A DNA stretch of 64,000 bases from Peptococcaceae bacterium CEB3 (GTDB lineage: Bacteria; Bacillota; Desulfitobacteriia; Desulfitobacteriales; Desulfitobacteriaceae), in contig LDXJ01000061.1 in NCBI GenBank assembly GCA_001029295.1, positions 248,001 through 312,000 of the forward strand. The letters run 5' to 3'. Every line of letters begins with the position of its first letter. Position 1 is the stretch's first letter. A model generated the notes under the pieces. It did no database searches and was not told the origin of the DNA. It saw nothing but the letters and a program-made list of their open reading frames with translations. This document shows, piece by piece, positions 9,161 to 18,244 of the stretch. A program made the translations under genes and the position numbers.

Positions 9161-9517
9161 ATGCTCATACTGACGATAGTCTCTGTGGTTCTGAGTGCCA
9201 TAGGCCAAATCCTGGTTAAACTGGGAGCGGAGAACCTGGATCTTAGTTTTAAAGGTTCTAAGGTTTTCTACTCGCTCTTATTGATATTAAGAAATGTTCC
9301 GATCATGAGTGGAGTGATTATTTATGGCTTAAGCTTTTTGTTATGGATCAAAGTTCTAAGCAAAGTGCCATTGAGTTATGCCTACCCGATGGTTAGTCTG
9401 GGATATATTCTCATTATGATATTTTCATATTTTCTGTTTCATGAAAACATCAGTTTAACAAGGTTGGTTGGCATTCTTCTCATTATTGCGGGAGTCGTTT
9501 TTGTGGCCCGAAGCTAA
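9161..9517 (+). CDS. EmrE/SMR-like small membrane protein, probable lipid-linked sugar flippase
   Basis: 118 residues with four membrane spans of the small multidrug resistance/EamA fold. The second helix of the classical fold appears as IIYGLSFLLWIKVLSKVPLSYAYPMVSLGYILIMI, close to ArnE/ArnF-type and other sugar-lipid translocases. It lies 24 bases after the glycosyltransferase gene, so it most likely moves the polyprenyl-phosphate sugar across the membrane rather than exporting drugs. Such proteins work as dimers; no second subunit is adjacent. Start ATG 9161 behind AAAGGAAGG. Confidence 0.78.
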   Translation: MLILTIVSVVLSAIGQILVKLGAENLDLSFKGSKVFYSLLLILRNVPIMSGVIIYGLSFLLWIKVLSKVPLSYAYPMVSLGYILIMIFSYFLFHENISLTRLVGILLIIAGVVFVARS

Positions 9518-9651
9518 CCTGAACCGGAGCAGGCAGAGCCTATATTCGATGAAGGGGTGGAATAGAAACAAAGGTGCGGAATCGCCCCTGCGGGCGGCGT
9601 GGAGAGATTCACAACAACTTGCCAGTGGCGGGGCCATTCCTTCCTCCTCTT

Positions 9652-10299
9652 CTAATAACTTCGCTGCGCGATTCCGCGCTGTTGACTCCGGGCCAAAACG
9701 GATAGAGTGTAGTTCAGTATAAAATAAGTCAAAGCAATAATGCCAAAAATGGTAAACACCTGTGGTGTCGATCCGTACTGACCCATGATGATCAAGCCCT
9801 TGCCTGTCAGTTCCTCCACACCCACTGCCCAGACAAACGACGTATCCTTGATGACCGTGATGAATTGGGAAACCAGCGGGGGAATCATCTTGCGCAAAGC
9901 CTGGGGGAGGACAATGTGAAGAAGCGTCTGGGGATATGAGAAACCCTGAGATTTTGCCGCTTCCCATTGCCCTTTGTCAATAGAGTTTAACCCTCCCCGC
10001 ACGATCTCGGCAATAATTGCAGAAGTAAAGATAGTCATGGCCAGGATGCCCGAATTCACCGGCTTCATCGTGGTCATGAACCGTGTGACCAGAATGAACA
10101 GGAGCATAGGAATATTGCGAACCACCTCCACGTAGAAGGCAGCCATTCTGGACAGAACCGGCTGCTTCGAATAGCGGGCAATTCCTAGCAGTGTACCGGC
10201 TAGGAAACTGAAGATAATCGTCATCACCGCCAGATAAAGGGTGGTTAAGAGCCCCTGTGCCAGGAAGCGCAGAACGTAGAGTTGGAAAATCTCTTTCAT
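9652..10299 (-). CDS. Polar amino acid ABC transporter permease
   Basis: 215-residue permease of the HisM/GlnP group with about five membrane spans. The coupling-loop signature is [40 protein letters not shown], the canonical EAA motif that contacts the ATPase. The start ATG overlaps the last base of the upstream permease gene, so both are made in step. With that permease it would form the heterodimeric channel for a polar amino acid, probably glutamine or glutamate; specificity is not visible. Confidence 0.93.
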   Translation of the reverse strand: MKEIFQLYVLRFLAQGLLTTLYLAVMTIIFSFLAGTLLGIARYSKQPVLSRMAAFYVEVVRNIPMLLFILVTRFMTTMKPVNSGILAMTIFTSAIIAEIVRGGLNSIDKGQWEAAKSQGFSYPQTLLHIVLPQALRKMIPPLVSQFITVIKDTSFVWAVGVEELTGKGLIIMGQYGSTPQVFTIFGIIALTYFILNYTLSVLARSQQRGIAQRSY

Positions 10300-10970
10300 C
10301 AGGCTCCCACCTCCATCTTGCGTTCAAGATAGCGTGCCAACCGGGCCAAAGGAAAACACAACGCTAAATAGAGCAACCCAACCGTAACGTAGGCCGGACC
10401 GTAATAGATGTTGTCCGCCGACCAGGAATCCGCGTGGTACATCAAGTCCCCTCCGGCAATCATGGCCAGAACAGAAGTATTCTTGATCAAGTTTACGGCC
10501 TGGTTCGTTAACGGGGGAAGGACGACTCGGGCTGCTTGGGGCAAAATAATATGACGCATAGCCTGCCGGAACGCGAATCCCTGGGAAAGCGCCGCCTCCA
10601 TCTGCCCCCGGTGAACGGACTCGATTCCGGCCCGAACTACTTCGGCAATATACGCCCCATGGTAAATACCCACGCCCAAGACGCCCACGCTCAGGACCGG
10701 CAACATCAGGCCCAGATGAGGCAAACCATTATAGAGAAAAAACACCTGGATCACCAATGGCGTATTTTGGATGAACTCCACGTAGATTCGGTTGATCACC
10801 CGGAAAACCTTTTCATGGGTCGTTCCCATCATACCGAAAAGGATCCCCAGGGCCAATGCCAAAGCCAAGGCCAGGATGGAGGCTAACACCGTATGTCCCA
10901 ATCCGTCGGCAAAGACACGCCAATCGCGAAAAAGCGCCTGCCATTTGAACCAAGCAAAAGGACCTACCAC
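10299..10970 (-). CDS. Polar amino acid ABC transporter permease
   Basis: 223-residue integral membrane permease with the EAA loop [41 protein letters not shown]. It is the second channel subunit. Its start shares one base with the stop region of the binding-protein gene at 10970, so the three genes overlap end to end. Five or so spans; the sequence WTxxxSI seen in the partner ([11 protein letters not shown]) has an equivalent here ([18 protein letters not shown]). Confidence 0.93.
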   Translation of the reverse strand: MVGPFAWFKWQALFRDWRVFADGLGHTVLASILALALALALGILFGMMGTTHEKVFRVINRIYVEFIQNTPLVIQVFFLYNGLPHLGLMLPVLSVGVLGVGIYHGAYIAEVVRAGIESVHRGQMEAALSQGFAFRQAMRHIILPQAARVVLPPLTNQAVNLIKNTSVLAMIAGGDLMYHADSWSADNIYYGPAYVTVGLLYLALCFPLARLARYLERKMEVGA

Positions 10971-11785
10971 TAGTCAAGACCCCACTTCTTGATCAGCTTG
11001 TCAAGTTCACCCGATGTCTTTTTCTCATTGACCGTGTCGTTAACCAATTTGGCCAGGCCGTCGTTCCCCTTCTTAGTCGCAATCCCATACTCCTGCGGAC
11101 TGAATTTATCGGGCAAAATCTCAGTGGAATTGTCTAAATAGCCGAAAAGGATGGAGCGATCAACGGAAAAAGCATCCACCCGACCGGAATCCAAAGCGGC
11201 TTTGATTTCCGGGTAAGTGGCAAACTCTTGGAAACTCACCTGTACGCCTAAATTTTTAGCTTGCGCTTGAACGGCTTGTTTGCTGGTAGACGACTGGGCG
11301 ACTCCAACTTTCTTGCCATTGAGGTCTTTTAAGCTTTGGTAGCCTGCTTCTTTTTTCACAAGTAGACCGACCCCGTCAGTAAAGTAAGGGTCCGAGAAAT
11401 TGTAGCTTTTCTTACGTTCGTCCGTGACAGTAAACGTCGAGATATCCATATCTACGTCTCCGCTGTCGAGGAGCGGACCCCTTGTCTTCGCCGTGACCGC
11501 CGATAGTTCCAATTTGGTCGGATCCCCTAGAATTTTCTTCGCCATATTCCTGGCCAGGTCAATTTCGAAGCCGTCGATCTTTCCAGTCTGAGGATCCTTG
11601 TACCCGAATTTCGGCACATCCACCTTAACGCCCACCTTGAGGACGCCACGGTCTTTAATGGCTTGCACGTCCTTGGCAATCCCGGAAGCAACGGTACCGG
11701 CGCCGCTTGGAGTCGCGGAACCACACCCTGTGGCCAAACTGCTCACAAGAAGCATCCCTGCTACGAGCACACCCAACTTTTTCAT
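10970..11785 (-). CDS. Amino acid ABC transporter substrate-binding lipoprotein
   Basis: 271-residue extracellular binding protein. It has a lipoprotein signal with lipobox SLATGC, lipidated Cys at residue 21, then a low-complexity tether. The SBP_bac_3 fold is shown by VLKVGVKVDVPKFGYKDPQTGKIDGFEIDLARNMAK, the ligand-binding TVTDERKKSYNFSDPYFTDG and GKKVGVAQSSTSKQAVQAQ. It delivers a polar amino acid to the adjacent permeases. Its gene is separated from the ATPase gene by a 358-base purine-rich leader, while it overlaps the first permease gene by one base. Start ATG behind AGAGAGAGGG. Confidence 0.93.
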   Translation of the reverse strand: MKKLGVLVAGMLLVSSLATGCGSATPSGAGTVASGIAKDVQAIKDRGVLKVGVKVDVPKFGYKDPQTGKIDGFEIDLARNMAKKILGDPTKLELSAVTAKTRGPLLDSGDVDMDISTFTVTDERKKSYNFSDPYFTDGVGLLVKKEAGYQSLKDLNGKKVGVAQSSTSKQAVQAQAKNLGVQVSFQEFATYPEIKAALDSGRVDAFSVDRSILFGYLDNSTEILPDKFSPQEYGIATKKGNDGLAKLVNDTVNEKKTSGELDKLIKKWGLD

Positions 11786-12143
11786 TCCGTTTTCCCTCTC
11801 TCTTCTTCCTTGTATTTTGTCTTCTCTCTATTTATTTACCTTTTCTTTTCTTCTTTTCTCTTTTTTTCTCTTCTTCTTATTTTTTCTCTATTACGTTTTA
11901 GGCTCCAGTCTTATCTCTCCCGGTAGTTTCTACTCCTTCTTTTTTTCTTTCTCTTGCCTTGTTCTCCTCCTTGCTTCTCGCGTTGTTTTCCTACCGTGAT
12001 GTTTCGCCCTTTGGTTCTCTCGTGGCCGTTTTCCCCGTTGTATCTCCTGCCTCGTATCGCCTGTCTTGTCCTTTACCTAACCCCTCCTTTTCGCCTCTTA
12101 CCTTTCTCTTCCTCCTCTCTCCTGAACATTCAAGAATTTAACC
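11786..12143 (-). other. Long polypurine leader inside an ABC transporter operon
   Basis: 358 bases that are almost pure C and T on the plus strand, so the leftward transcript between the ATPase and binding-protein genes is almost all A and G. The part nearest the binding-protein gene (about 11800-11890) is nearly unbroken purine on the minus strand. No hairpin terminator or coding frame of quality is seen. Such a tract would be unstructured in RNA and could form triplex DNA. It may be a ribosome-standby or stability element; this is inference. Confidence 0.6.
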
Positions 12144-12950
12144 TCAGCGCAAAATCCGGCTTAGGAAGAGCTTCGTTCTGTCATGCGTCGGATTCGCAAA
12201 GAAGTGTTCCGGTGACCCCTGTTCCAGAATTTGTCCTTCATCCATAAAAACCACCCGGTCTGCCACCTGACGCGCAAAACCCATTTCGTGGGTCACCACA
12301 ACCATGGTGATTCCTCCCTGAGCCAAATCAGCCATAACATCCAGCACCTCTTGAATCATCTCAGGGTCAAGGGCCGACGTCGGTTCATCAAATAGCATAA
12401 TTTTGGGCTTCATATTGAGAGCCCGAGCTATAGCCACGCGCTGCTGTTGTCCGCCTGAGAGCTGAGACGGATAGGCATCTGCTTTGGCTGAAAGTCCCAC
12501 CCTCTCTAGAATAGCCCGGCCCGAGTCTTCAGCTTCCGCTTTGGGTACACCCTTGACCAGTATGGGGGCCATCGTCAAGTTCTGGAGAACCGTCTTGTGG
12601 GGATAAAGATTGAACTGTTGAAAAACCATGGCGACGGACTGCCGCACTTTGGCCACCGGGGCTTTATGGGCCGTAATTTCCACCCCGTCCACCGTAACTC
12701 TGCCGGAACCCGGCTTCTCCAGCAAGTTCATACAGCGAATGAGCGTGCTCTTGCCTGAACCGCTGGGGCCGATTACGACCACCTTTTCCCCGCCCTTGAC
12801 GTGCAAATTAATCCCCTTCAGTACATGCAAAGGCCCAAAATGTTTGTTCACCCCCACCAGTTGAATCACCTCACCCGTCCCCCAATCTCTCGTTTCTCCC
12901 CCAATGGCTCTCAGTTCGGGGCATAACATGGTCTCCCAATTTATCTCCAT
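12144..12950 (-). CDS. Amino acid ABC transporter ATP-binding protein (GlnQ-like)
   Basis: 268-residue ATPase with every ABC motif: Walker [11 protein letters not shown]-loop [12 protein letters not shown], signature [15 protein letters not shown], Walker [15 protein letters not shown] and switch His in [10 protein letters not shown]. It powers uptake with the two permeases further left. An unusual N-terminal extension (about 28 residues) precedes the usual start [12 protein letters not shown]; the ATG at 12950 has AAAGGAG 13 bases away, so the true start may be the GTG of VIQLV. It is the first gene of the leftward operon, followed by the polypurine stretch. Confidence 0.9.
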   Translation of the reverse strand: MEINWETMLCPELRAIGGETRDWGTGEVIQLVGVNKHFGPLHVLKGINLHVKGGEKVVVIGPSGSGKSTLIRCMNLLEKPGSGRVTVDGVEITAHKAPVAKVRQSVAMVFQQFNLYPHKTVLQNLTMAPILVKGVPKAEAEDSGRAILERVGLSAKADAYPSQLSGGQQQRVAIARALNMKPKIMLFDEPTSALDPEMIQEVLDVMADLAQGGITMVVVTHEMGFARQVADRVVFMDEGQILEQGSPEHFFANPTHDRTKLFLSRILR

Positions 12951-13033
12951 AGAGGAACTTATTCTCCTTTAAGGAGCAATTTTCCTCCCGCTCGTCCCAA
13001 GCAATTTCCGACAAATTTCTCGCTGTGCCAGGC

Positions 13034-13086
13034 TAGATCCGGGCTGTGTCCGATTAGGTCCGGGCTATGCCTGATTAGATCCGGCC
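13034..13086. repeat. 21-bp degenerate tandem repeat
   Basis: Two and a half copies of a 21-base unit beginning TAGRTCCGGGCT (13034-13054, 13055-13075, partial 13076-13086), in the 165-base gap between the Wadjet operon end and the ABC ATPase start. One of a class of short tandem duplications seen at gene boundaries throughout the window. Confidence 0.7.
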
Positions 13087-13115
13087 GAAGTGGGTTTGCT
13101 CCCCCCACCGATCGT

Positions 13116-16100
13116 TCACCAATCGAACTCGACCTGGCGCTTCTTTTTCAGTTCTTCCTCCAGGGAATCAATGTGGTAGGAGCCGCGTTCAATCTTCGAG
13201 GTCATGTAATCGTTACCGGCAAAAGGCCTGAGGCGCAGGCTGTAGACGGTAGGGAAATAGGCAAAGATCGCGTCTTCCGAGAGGGCCGTGAGACAGATCA
13301 TCTGGACCTTGTTGTTTTCAGCCAATTGGAAGATCAGGTTGAGAACATGGGGAGATGAAGCGATGCCAAAGGGATTGTCAGCCAGCATGACTTTGGGCGG
13401 ATTATGCAGACTGGACATCTTGCTGCGGGTGTAGCAAAGGATGGCCATGAACATGGCCATATAGCCGGCATAACGTTCCCCACCCGACCATTTTTGCACT
13501 TCTTCCCAGGCGCTGAAGTAAGGGCCGGTCGGGTGCTGTTCGGGCTTGAGGACGCGGACGGAGGCCTGGTCCAGAGCGGACAGGACATTTAAAAGCTGGC
13601 GCGAGGACATCTTGCGTTCGATAAATTTTTCTTGTTTTTCTTCCGTCTCCCCTTCTTGGGCCAGGCGTTTAAGTTCTTTGATCAGGTCGTCGATATAGGC
13701 CTCCATCAGAGCGGGCGCCTTGTCCGCTTCGATCTCTTTGAGCTTGATCTGAACCGCGTTCACCCGCCGCCCGGCATAATCCACTTTGACATAGCGGTCG
13801 ATCATCTGCATTTCCTGCGCCACCCGCTCCACCTGCTTGATGGATCGCTGAACCAGTTCCAGTTTGTTTCTCTCCGCTTCTTTCATCTCAAAAGCGGCTT
13901 TTTCTTCGTATTGGGCGATGATTTCAAAGCTCTTGGCAAAGCTTTGCTCCACAGCCTCCAGTTGGAAGTGACGCTCTTCGTCCGCCACCAAATGGCTGAC
14001 AAAGCGGTCGATCACGGTATTTCCTTGATCCCGCAGGACTTGGGCATAGTGGCGGAAAGCCTTTTCCACAGCTTCCCGCAGTCTTTGGCTGTCCTTTTGG
14101 GTGGATTGCAGGAGCTTGCTCCAGGCTTCGATGGTCGCTGCCAGCTTGTCCCGCGCAGCCTGCCAATCAGCCTCGGCCAGGATTTCCTCACTGGGAGGCA
14201 CTTCGAAATTCTTCAGGCCGGCGGCCAGGCTATCCAAAGCCCGCGTCAGCATGGTCTTACGTTTCAGCGTATCAGCGGCGATTTGGTTCCATTCCTCGAC
14301 CTGACTTTTCAGGGCGTCTATTTCCCGCGCAATCCTGGCCGCTTCGCCTTCGAGATCTTCAAAAGCCAGGGCGGGTTCCCGCCCATACGTTTGCCGGATG
14401 CGAGCTTCTTTTTCTGACAGCTGTCCCAAAAGGCGTTCGATCACCTTTTCCGCAGCATTGACCCGTTCCAGCCAAGCGCCGGTCTCCTCTTTGAGCTTCA
14501 GAACCTCCGCTTCCTGGCGATCGATCTCTTCTTCAGTGATAGGGTACTTGGCCTCTTCCACATCTGTGAGTTCTAACTTCAGCTCTCGGACGAGGCGTTT
14601 TAAGAGCTTCTCACTGTCCTCGCGGTTGCGCCGGATGTTTTCTTCCCAATGCCTGAGTTCAGAATGCGCCTGGGCAAAGGCTTTTTCACTGACCTCCCAG
14701 AGGGCTTTGGCCTCCTCATAGCTCATCTCGTGCTCAGGCAGAACTTGCCGGCTGGGCACAGGCACAGAGTTCAGCTCTTCTTCTCTTCGTTGTTTCAGGC
14801 TTTCGAGATCTTTAAGCTTTCGTTCCCCATTGAGATGCTCTTCCCGGGTTTGTTCTTGCTCGCTTTCCTTTTGCCGCAGTTCGTACGCCAGGCGCTGCTG
14901 GTCCAGTAACGCCTGGTTGTGCTCCGAGTATTTCTGCCTCCGGTCGAGAAAGTCCTGCTGCCAGGCTCTAAACCGCTCCAGATCTCTCTCCCGCGCATTC
15001 TCCGCTTTTCGCTTCTCTTCCAGTCGTGAGCGTGTCTCTTTGCTCTCGCGCTCGGCTTCCGCTTTCTCAGCCATGAGTTTTTCGTTCTCACTCCGGGCTA
15101 AAGCCAGGGCTTCTTCAGCCTGGTCGATTTGGGCAGCGAGGCTGGGGAGATACCCGGGCGGATAAAGCCGGAAATAACCGTCAGCCTGTTCCTGGAGCGT
15201 AACCAGCTGGTCTTCGGTCACCTGAAGGTTACCCAGAATTTCTGTTTTGCGCTCAATCTCCGTTTCCAGATCATGCGCCCATTCCCTGCGGGACTCACCC
15301 GAGAGAGCATAGCGATACCCTTTATGCCAGAGGAGATACGCCGGGCCACCGATGGGCAAAATCTTACTCAGGGTGGATTCTTCGGCAGGCACTAATGCCG
15401 GACGGCGGGCCAGGAGCGGAACCGGGGAGTTCAGGAGTTCGCTCTGCCAGGTGTTGCTGTTTTCCAGGCGTTTGAAGTCCTCTTCCGCTAAGACCAGTCC
15501 ATAGGGAAGGAGGGGCTGATGGCGTAAATAGGCTTCCCGGTCCGCTTCTTCCCCCTGTTCTTCCAACCATTTGCTTCCGGTTTGGGCCGGTATCCGCAGC
15601 TCTTCCAAGAGTTTTTGCACTTTGAGAATTTCCCGGTTGGGCACGTAACTGTCTGTATCCCGCAGGAGACTGAGTTGGCTTTTGTCCTCTTCCAATCGCA
15701 CCCCTTCCAGGCGGATCCGATCCCGGAAGGCCATTTTCTTGCTGATGATTTCCGCCTCGATCCGGCTGTGCTCGGCCTGAGGATGCACACAGTGGATGGA
15801 AAAGCGCCCCAGGGCTTCTTGCAGATTGGCCGTGGCCCGCTCTGACGCTTCTTTTTCTTTTTGCAGGTCACTCAGCCGGTATTCGCGCTCCGAAATCGTA
15901 AGGATCAGGGTCTTTAAACTTTCTTCCCGCTCCTTTTGCTCGCTGAGCAACGTGCTTCGTTTCTCTTCTAAACCCTGAAGGGTGTTGCGGATACACGCGA
16001 GATCCGTGGAGAGATCTTTTAAGGCCTGTTCTGGGACCTCAAGCCAGCCAATATTTTGATAAACTTGGGCTAATTCATCCCACGTCTTTTGATAACGTTC

Positions 16101-17510
16101 GAGAACCGCAGCCAAGGAAGCAATGCGTCCCGCCAGGTCTTTGTCGGTTTGACGCAACCCCTCCAGCTCTTTTTTTAAGGCTTGTTCCCGCCTAAGAAGG
16201 ATTGTATTATCCGTTTTCAGGCAATCATACTCTTCCTGGATTTCTGTGCGCAGAACCGTAAGCACGGCGCGGAAAGTCGCCCGGGCCCGGTCGAGCTCCA
16301 GGAGTTTATCTTCCCGGCCGAGGGCGAGAAGGTCTCTCTGTTTCTCATACCCTTGATTGGCCGCCAAAAGCGCCGCCCTCTCCAGGTAGAAGTTCACTCC
16401 CCTGCTCTGACGCCAACGGAAATCCGCCTCAGCCTCGCGTTCCCTGAGACTCCGCAGTTGTTCCTGAGCCTGGCGGTGCTCCCGCTCCGCGGCCTCTTTC
16501 TCCCGAACCAAGCGCACATAGGGAATGCTCTCCGCCAGGTAAAGCAGCCTCTGGCGCTCATTTTTCTTGCCGGCGAGCGCTTCCTCAATTTGGCCCAGGT
16601 CCTGACCCACGGTTTCCCATTCCTGTTCGACCCGGTTAAAGAGTTGACGCAACCGGCTTTTTTCCTCCCGCAGAGTAGCCTGGTTTTGCGCAAACCTCCG
16701 CACCTCGGTCAAAACCCGCTCTCCCTCCGTCCGCAAGAGCTGAAAGTCCCGCAGGTTCTTTTCCAACTCCGGCAGGCGGATCAGGCTTTCGTTCACCTGC
16801 TGAAAGGCTAGCGCCAGGCGTTTGGCATCTTCCTCCCCATTGAAAATGGCCTCTTCCACGGCGGGAATGAGAATCGTGTCCAAGAGTTGACGCGAGGTTT
16901 TAGCCTGGGCAAAGAACTCCCCGACCCCACCTTCGATATTGTTGGTCTGCTTAATATTCTTCCACTCTTGTGCAAAGAGTCCATAGCTCTCCAGGTCACG
17001 AAGGTAGGCGCGTCTTTTATCATCCCGATCGTAGATGGAAATACGGGTCTCGGGGCTGCGCGGAGCCCCGCGCAGAAGGTTCAGAAGTTCAGAATAGGAC
17101 AAGGGAGTTTTATCCTGCACGAGCGCCATATTCTTGATGTCGAAGTCGTTAGCCACGTGATAATGGAGAGTGTAGAGGAAGTATTTCAAACGCTCGTCTT
17201 CCTCATTGCCGCGCGTAAAGCAGAAACCCGTGGTAAGAAACGCGGGCTCCTGGGTATCCAGTTTCCACTCCACCAAAATATGGCCGGTATACTTTTTGCC
17301 GGTTAAAAGGTCTGCCAGAGGGCGTTTGTTCAAAGACTCATTGGGTAGAACCACCTGCAGGAGAAGCTGAATCAAAAGAGTTTTGCCGCCGCCGTTGGCC
17401 AGGTTAATGAGGGTATTCCTGCCGTTAAAGCGAAAGAGCTCGTCGGAATAGATTTTCTTGCCGGCGTCGTATTCGATGTTCGTGAGGCGGGCACGCCAAA
17501 GGTGTGGCAT
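13116..17510 (-). CDS. jetC: Wadjet plasmid-defence SMC-like ATPase JetC
   Basis: 1464-residue SMC/MukB-like ATPase, the DNA-translocating motor of Wadjet. The N-terminal head has Walker A LANGGGKT near residues 40-47. Long coiled coils run at about 240-600 and 760-1290, with a hinge-like globular region around 610-760. The C-terminal head has the ABC signature WSGGERYAGY (about 1341) and a Walker B-like PPKVMLADNPFG in which Asn follows Asp (Asp about 1378) where a catalytic Glu is usual. JetA-B-C complexes extrude DNA loops and let JetD cut small circular DNA. The ATG overlaps the JetB stop (TAATG). It is the last gene of the operon. Length and motifs suggest an intact protein. Confidence 0.92.
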   Translation of the reverse strand: MPHLWRARLTNIEYDAGKKIYSDELFRFNGRNTLINLANGGGKTLLIQLLLQVVLPNESLNKRPLADLLTGKKYTGHILVEWKLDTQEPAFLTTGFCFTRGNEEDERLKYFLYTLHYHVANDFDIKNMALVQDKTPLSYSELLNLLRGAPRSPETRISIYDRDDKRRAYLRDLESYGLFAQEWKNIKQTNNIEGGVGEFFAQAKTSRQLLDTILIPAVEEAIFNGEEDAKRLALAFQQVNESLIRLPELEKNLRDFQLLRTEGERVLTEVRRFAQNQATLREEKSRLRQLFNRVEQEWETVGQDLGQIEEALAGKKNERQRLLYLAESIPYVRLVREKEAAEREHRQAQEQLRSLREREAEADFRWRQSRGVNFYLERAALLAANQGYEKQRDLLALGREDKLLELDRARATFRAVLTVLRTEIQEEYDCLKTDNTILLRREQALKKELEGLRQTDKDLAGRIASLAAVLERYQKTWDELAQVYQNIGWLEVPEQALKDLSTDLACIRNTLQGLEEKRSTLLSEQKEREESLKTLILTISEREYRLSDLQKEKEASERATANLQEALGRFSIHCVHPQAEHSRIEAEIISKKMAFRDRIRLEGVRLEEDKSQLSLLRDTDSYVPNREILKVQKLLEELRIPAQTGSKWLEEQGEEADREAYLRHQPLLPYGLVLAEEDFKRLENSNTWQSELLNSPVPLLARRPALVPAEESTLSKILPIGGPAYLLWHKGYRYALSGESRREWAHDLETEIERKTEILGNLQVTEDQLVTLQEQADGYFRLYPPGYLPSLAAQIDQAEEALALARSENEKLMAEKAEAERESKETRSRLEEKRKAENARERDLERFRAWQQDFLDRRQKYSEHNQALLDQQRLAYELRQKESEQEQTREEHLNGERKLKDLESLKQRREEELNSVPVPSRQVLPEHEMSYEEAKALWEVSEKAFAQAHSELRHWEENIRRNREDSEKLLKRLVRELKLELTDVEEAKYPITEEEIDRQEAEVLKLKEETGAWLERVNAAEKVIERLLGQLSEKEARIRQTYGREPALAFEDLEGEAARIAREIDALKSQVEEWNQIAADTLKRKTMLTRALDSLAAGLKNFEVPPSEEILAEADWQAARDKLAATIEAWSKLLQSTQKDSQRLREAVEKAFRHYAQVLRDQGNTVIDRFVSHLVADEERHFQLEAVEQSFAKSFEIIAQYEEKAAFEMKEAERNKLELVQRSIKQVERVAQEMQMIDRYVKVDYAGRRVNAVQIKLKEIEADKAPALMEAYIDDLIKELKRLAQEGETEEKQEKFIERKMSSRQLLNVLSALDQASVRVLKPEQHPTGPYFSAWEEVQKWSGGERYAGYMAMFMAILCYTRSKMSSLHNPPKVMLADNPFGIASSPHVLNLIFQLAENNKVQMICLTALSEDAIFAYFPTVYSLRLRPFAGNDYMTSKIERGSYHIDSLEEELKKKRQVEFDW

Positions 17511-18244
17511 TAAGCTTCCTCCTTGCGTGCGCAGAGCAGGGAGAGAAGTTTCTCCTGCCGGTTGCGCTCAGAGTAATATTTGCGCACCATTTGCTCAGTT
17601 TTCTGCGTGAGATAAATTTCCCGGTCCTGTTCCACATGAGCCAGCCCGTCTTCTTCTAAAAACCTGGCAACCCTGAGGATGAAACTGATCCGGTTTTTGT
17701 TGCTGCGCCTAAGCGTCTTTAACTCCGGATCATACTCCGGCATGTCCTGCCAGAGTTCAACAGAGCTGAGCAAATTCACCTCCAGTTCTTTCTCCCACTC
17801 CGGGAGTTCGGCAGCACCGGCAAGGCTCTGCAGCCGCTCCGAGACGAACCGTTCCAGGTCAGCGGCCGTCACATAGCTGCGGCTCACTTCACTGAGGCTG
17901 TCTTCCCCGTAAAACATAGCCAAGAGAGACAGGATAATGAAATAAGCGAGGTAAAGCTCCCGGTTGAGCGTAAGCCCCAGCCGCTGGCGCAGTTCCTCAT
18001 TGGTGTAGCCGAAAAAGCGGTTGTCCAGGTTGGGAGACAGGTAAAGGACATACAAAGACTCCAGAATTTTCACATCCGCCAAGGGTTCGACAATATTCGT
18101 TAAGAGCCCCTGAACTTCAAGGTCGGTTTTATAGGTCTGGACGAGTTGGGGATATTCTTCCGCGTGCAGTTCGCCCTTTTTCACGAGCTCGAGAAAGATT
18201 TCCAAGGCACTGGCTACGGTCTCCGCTTTATAGGATTCAAACAC
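17510..18244 (-). CDS. jetB: Wadjet protein JetB (DUF4194)
   Basis: 244-residue accessory subunit equivalent to the KITE proteins MukE/ScpB, which bind the kleisin and the SMC heads. Features seen: an all-helical N-terminal part (KAETVASALEIFLELVKKGELHAEEYPQLVQTYK), NEELRQRLGLTLNRELYLAYFIILSLLAMFYGE, and a winged-helix-like C-terminus (NRISFILRVARFLEEDGLAHVEQDREIYLTQKTEQMVRKYY). The chosen start is GTG at 18242-18244 with AGAGGAG eight bases upstream. It overlaps the JetA stop by eight bases. Longer frames to 18355 run inside jetA and lack a ribosome site. Stop overlaps the jetC start. Confidence 0.88.
   Translation of the reverse strand: MFESYKAETVASALEIFLELVKKGELHAEEYPQLVQTYKTDLEVQGLLTNIVEPLADVKILESLYVLYLSPNLDNRFFGYTNEELRQRLGLTLNRELYLAYFIILSLLAMFYGEDSLSEVSRSYVTAADLERFVSERLQSLAGAAELPEWEKELEVNLLSSVELWQDMPEYDPELKTLRRSNKNRISFILRVARFLEEDGLAHVEQDREIYLTQKTEQMVRKYYSERNRQEKLLSLLCARKEEA

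Noticed and set aside
11598-12247. Several plus-strand frames rich in Phe, Leu and Ser
   Set aside because: They are by-products of the pyrimidine-rich strand opposite the polypurine leader; none has a ribosome site.
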